Origin: an uncultured Rhodanobacteraceae bacterium
GTDB taxonomy: Bacteria > Pseudomonadota > Gammaproteobacteria > Xanthomonadales > SZUA-5
Direction: 5' to 3'
Length of the DNA stretch: 16,634 nucleotides
NCBI GenBank assembly: GCA_937928755.1
Contig: CALEZI010000128.1
Location: 1-16,634, forward strand
Within the stretch, counting starts at the first letter, position 1. Each line of letters starts with the position of its first letter. Shown here piece by piece: positions 14,448 to 16,634 of the stretch. Position numbers and translations under genes: made by a program. A model generated the notes under the pieces. That model was given only the letters and a program-made list of their open reading frames with translations, made no database searches and was not told the origin of the DNA.

Positions 14448-15488
14448 GTGAGACTGCGTTCAAATCGCCTTCGTTACCTGCTGAGCTTGCTGCTGGGCCT
14501 GTCGGTATTCACTGCGGTCGTGCTCCCCGCGCAGGACAACGCCCCCGCCGCGATCACGCTGCAGCCGGGCGAATACCTGTGGATGCCGGAACTGGCCCCG
14601 AGCGGCCCGCTGGTGATGGTGATCAGCCTGCCGCAACAGCTCGGCTACGTATACCGCAACGGCGTGCGCATCGGCGTCACCACGGTCAGCACCGGCCGAC
14701 CGGGCTACGAAACGCCGCCCGGCGTCTATTCGATCCTGCAGAAGCGCGTCGAGCACTATTCCAATCGCTACGACAACGCGCCCATGCCCTACATGCAGCG
14801 ACTGACCTGGGACGGCGTCGCGTTGCACGCCGGCCATATTCCGGGCAAACCGGCATCGCACGGTTGCATCCGCCTGCCCAAGCCGTTCGCCAGCAAACTC
14901 TTTGACGTCACCGAGCGCGGCATGACGGTGATCGTCGCCGATGCCGCATCGCCGGCTCCGGCGCTCGCGTTTCCCGGTTTTTTCGCGCCGATCGCCGCAG
15001 ACAGCGGCAAGCCACGCGAACGTCGTTTCAGCTCACCGCAGCGCTACCACATCAGCCCGGAACTGGCGCCCGAGGGCCCGTTGTCGATCCTGATCAGCAG
15101 CGCGGATGCGGCGATCGTGGTGATTCGCGACGGCGTCGAGATCGCCCGCGCGCGCATCGACATCGCGCCGGAGATCCGCTTCGGCCTGCATGCCTTCGTC
15201 ATGCTCGAGGGCGCCAGCGGGGAAGCGAGTGCAGTGTTGCCCAATCGCCGCGCCCACCGCTGGCTGGAACTGGCGCTGCCCGCACACGATCCGCCGGGCC
15301 ACGCCTTGTTCGACGCGGTCGCCATGCGCGCGATGAACCTGCCGCCGGTGTTCGCGTCCACGGTCTACAGCTGGCTCGTTCCGGGCACCACGGTGATCGT
15401 CACCGACGACCCGATCGATCCGCGACCGAGCGTAACCGTGTTGGACGCAGCTGAAGCTGCGGACGCGGACACGGTTCGCGACCACTGA
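14448..15488 (+). CDS. L,D-transpeptidase, YkuD family, with a degenerate second copy
   Basis: YkuD enzymes form 3-3 peptidoglycan cross-links or attach proteins in the periplasm. The 346-residue protein has an N-terminal signal or anchor (LRYLLSLLLGLSVFTAVVL, 8-26). The catalytic domain (about 46-165) ends with LHAGHIPGKPASHGCIRLP (126-144), giving His127 and the nucleophile Cys140. The second half (about 200-320) repeats the first: SPELAPEGPLSILIS mirrors MPELAPSGPLVMVIS, and VPGTTVIVTD mirrors RGMTVIVAD. It lacks the His and Cys, so it is probably structural or ligand-binding. The start is GTG at 14448 with a GGAG site 7 nt upstream. The gene is followed after 21 nt by another L,D-transpeptidase-type gene, so the two likely share a transcript. 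Confidence 0.9.
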   Translation: MRLRSNRLRYLLSLLLGLSVFTAVVLPAQDNAPAAITLQPGEYLWMPELAPSGPLVMVISLPQQLGYVYRNGVRIGVTTVSTGRPGYETPPGVYSILQKRVEHYSNRYDNAPMPYMQRLTWDGVALHAGHIPGKPASHGCIRLPKPFASKLFDVTERGMTVIVADAASPAPALAFPGFFAPIAADSGKPRERRFSSPQRYHISPELAPEGPLSILISSADAAIVVIRDGVEIARARIDIAPEIRFGLHAFVMLEGASGEASAVLPNRRAHRWLELALPAHDPPGHALFDAVAMRAMNLPPVFASTVYSWLVPGTTVIVTDDPIDPRPSVTVLDAAEAADADTVRDH

Positions 15489-15509
15489 ACTTCGGCTATT
15501 TTCCGGCCA

Positions 15510-16232
15510 ATGACGATCTCTCCCCTGCGACTGCTCGCGGCGCTCAGCCTGTTCCTGTCCACCAGCGCCGCGGCGGCAGTCGCGGTCGAGGATCTCGCTC
15601 GGCTGGCGCCGGACGCCGATCCGCAGGTTCTGCGCCTGGCATTGCAGGCGCGCGCCTGCGCCATCCATCATGACGAAGCGCAGACCGACGATCGCCTGGC
15701 GGTGATCGACTATTCGTTGCCCTCGACCGAACCACGTCTGTGGGTGTTCGAACTCGCGCCGTTGCGACTGCTCTACCATGAACACGTCGCCCACGGCCGC
15801 GGCAGCGGCGAGAACCTCGCCAAGCGCTTCTCCAACATCGAGGGCAGCCACCAGTCGAGCCTGGGCCTGTTCCGTACCGCCGAAACCTACCAGGGCGGCA
15901 ACGGCTACTCGCTGCGCATGGACGGCCTGGAGCCGGGCATCAACGATCGCGCCCGCGCGCGGGCCATCGTCATGCACGGTGCGCCTTACGTGAATCCGGA
16001 ACTGGCGCAGCGCCAGGGGCGTCTAGGCCGCAGTTTTGGCTGCCCGGCCGTGCGTCGGGAAGTGGCGCACGGCGTGATCGACAGCCTGAAGCAGGGGCAA
16101 CTGTTGTTCGCCTACTATCCCGACGCCGACTGGCTGAGCCAGTCGACCTTCCTGCAGTGCGCCGCGAGCACGCTGGCGGAGCAGGCATTGCAGGCAAACA
16201 AGGCAGGGATTGTCGCCGCCGGAGCGCCTTAG
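15510..16232 (+). CDS. Murein L,D-transpeptidase catalytic domain (YkuD_2) family protein
   Basis: The 240-residue protein starts with a signal peptide (LRLLAALSLFLSTSAAAAVA, 6-25). The YkuD_2-type domain contains LWVFELAPLRLLYHEHVAHG (77-96), then NIEGSHQSSLGLFRTAETY (109-127). The active-site region is IVMHGAPYVN (153-162) and GRSFGCPAVR (173-182), with His156 and Cys178 as likely catalytic residues. Members of this family are predicted peptidoglycan-modifying enzymes, mostly without biochemical proof. It is the second gene of the pair and differs in family from the first, so the two may act at different cell-wall substrates. The Shine-Dalgarno sequence is weak. Confidence 0.88.
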   Translation: MTISPLRLLAALSLFLSTSAAAAVAVEDLARLAPDADPQVLRLALQARACAIHHDEAQTDDRLAVIDYSLPSTEPRLWVFELAPLRLLYHEHVAHGRGSGENLAKRFSNIEGSHQSSLGLFRTAETYQGGNGYSLRMDGLEPGINDRARARAIVMHGAPYVNPELAQRQGRLGRSFGCPAVRREVAHGVIDSLKQGQLLFAYYPDADWLSQSTFLQCAASTLAEQALQANKAGIVAAGAP

Positions 16233-16259
16233 GGCACTTCCGGGAGTCCCGGTTGCCCT
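16231..16259 (+). terminator. Hairpin at the end of the L,D-transpeptidase pair
   Basis: AGGGCA pairs with TGCCCT (16231-16236 with 16254-16259) around an inner stem CCGGG-AGT-CCCGG (16240-16252). It begins in the stop codon. No T-run follows, so it may be a 3' stabilising hairpin and not a true intrinsic terminator. Confidence 0.4.
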
Positions 16260-16362
16260 CCTCCGGCGCGCTCATCCGCGCATCGAACGGGCTGCGACCA
16301 TGCGGGCTGGTCTTCGCAAAGGGTGAAACGGGGCTTTCAGCGGCATGCCGCGACGGTCGAAC

Positions 16363-16448
16363 GCCGAGTCACGTTGCTCGCGCGGCGAGCTGCGTGGCGC
16401 CGGGCTCGCGATGGCACGCAGCCCGCTGCTCGGCCAACATGGCTGAGC
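16363..16448. repeat. Decayed inverted repeat related to the GTCACGTTGGCC family
   Basis: The left arm (16363-16396) contains GAGTCACGTTGCTCGCGC and ends GAGCTGCGTG. The right arm (16415-16448) starts CACGCAGCCCGCTGCTCGG and contains CCAACATGGCTGAGC. They match as reverse complements with several mismatches and look like a diverged version of the 13296-13390 element. The rest of the gap 16260-16362 shows nothing I can name. Confidence 0.5.
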
Positions 16449-16459
16449 CCTGAGCACTT

Positions 16460-16484
16460 GTGGGTCCAGACTTGTCTGGACGCT
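16460..16484 (-). repeat. Inverted leading copy of the 41-bp array motif
   Basis: This 25-bp segment, GTGGGTCCAGACTTGTCTGG then ACGCT, is the perfect reverse complement of 16506-16530 in the first tandem unit. A 21-bp spacer (16485-16505) separates them and itself carries a TGGACC fragment and the ATCACAA unit end. Confidence 0.85.
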
Positions 16485-16506
16485 TTTCGCTGGACCAGGA
16501 TCACAA

Positions 16507-16634
16507 GCGTCCAGACAAGTCTGGACCCACCAAGTGCCGGATCAGGAGCGTCCAGACAAGTCTGGACCCACCAAGCGCCGGATCACAAGCGTCCAGACAA
16601 GTCTGGACCCACCAAGTGCCGGATCAGGAGCGTC
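16507..16634 (+). repeat. 41-bp tandem repeat array with internal 18-bp palindrome (open at the right edge)
   Basis: Units start at 16507, 16548, 16589 and 16630 (the last cut by the window edge), an exact 41-bp period. Each begins GCGTCCAGACAAGTCTGGAC, whose core GTCCAGAC-AA-GTCTGGAC is a palindrome at 16509-16526, 16550-16567 and 16591-16608. Units one and three are identical. Unit two differs at three bases (CAAGCGCC for CAAGTGCC, ATCACAA for ATCAGGA). The DNA before unit one ends like unit two, so the true period may be an 82-bp dimer. The array extends beyond the window. Confidence 0.95.

Noticed and set aside
16507..16634. CRISPR array
   Set aside because: The whole 41-bp period is repeated with almost no variation, so there are no unique spacers. 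No cas gene is nearby.

Overview
The window is high-GC DNA from a gammaproteobacterium. The minus-strand order pncC(cinA)-recA-recX-alaS-csrA-tRNA-Ser(GCU) is a conserved gammaproteobacterial housekeeping block. The high GC, the abundance of REP/REPIN-type palindromes and the protein flavour suggest Xanthomonadales/Lysobacterales or a relative. The order-level assignment is inference.

Positions 1-5170 hold a type I restriction-modification locus read on the minus strand: hsdM, hsdS, a large AlbA_2/ATPase-like protein, then the N-terminal third or less of hsdR, which runs off the left edge. The first three genes overlap by a few bases and look translationally coupled. hsdR follows after a 197-nt gap. 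The locus lies directly beyond the 3' end of a tRNA-Ser gene, a common island insertion point, with about 320 bp of unassigned DNA between the tRNA terminator and hsdM.

Positions 5488-11315 are the core block, all on the minus strand: PncC-type amidase, RecA, RecX overlapping the end of recA, an alanyl-tRNA synthetase with an unusual catalytic-domain insertion, CsrA with a GGA-rich leader and a predicted promoter, and tRNA-Ser starting 7 nt after the csrA stop and ending in an intrinsic terminator. Repair (recA/recX), translation (alaS, tRNA-Ser) and global post-transcriptional control (csrA) are thus grouped.

Positions 11660-14341 are a redox module: an AzoR-type FMN oxidoreductase and a pirin on the minus strand, with a divergent LysR regulator on the plus strand. 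Positions 14448-16232 are two different L,D-transpeptidase-type exported proteins (YkuD and YkuD_2 families) in a tight plus-strand pair, likely acting on peptidoglycan.

Almost every intergenic space from 5833 rightwards contains a paired inverted repeat. There are at least four sequence families, including a nested double palindrome at 11446-11605. The right edge enters a 41-bp tandem array, each unit carrying the same 18-bp palindrome, preceded by an inverted copy. This array, the AlaRS insertion, the csrA leader and the AlbA_2 gene inside the RM operon are the most interesting items. No clearly new multi-gene system is visible.
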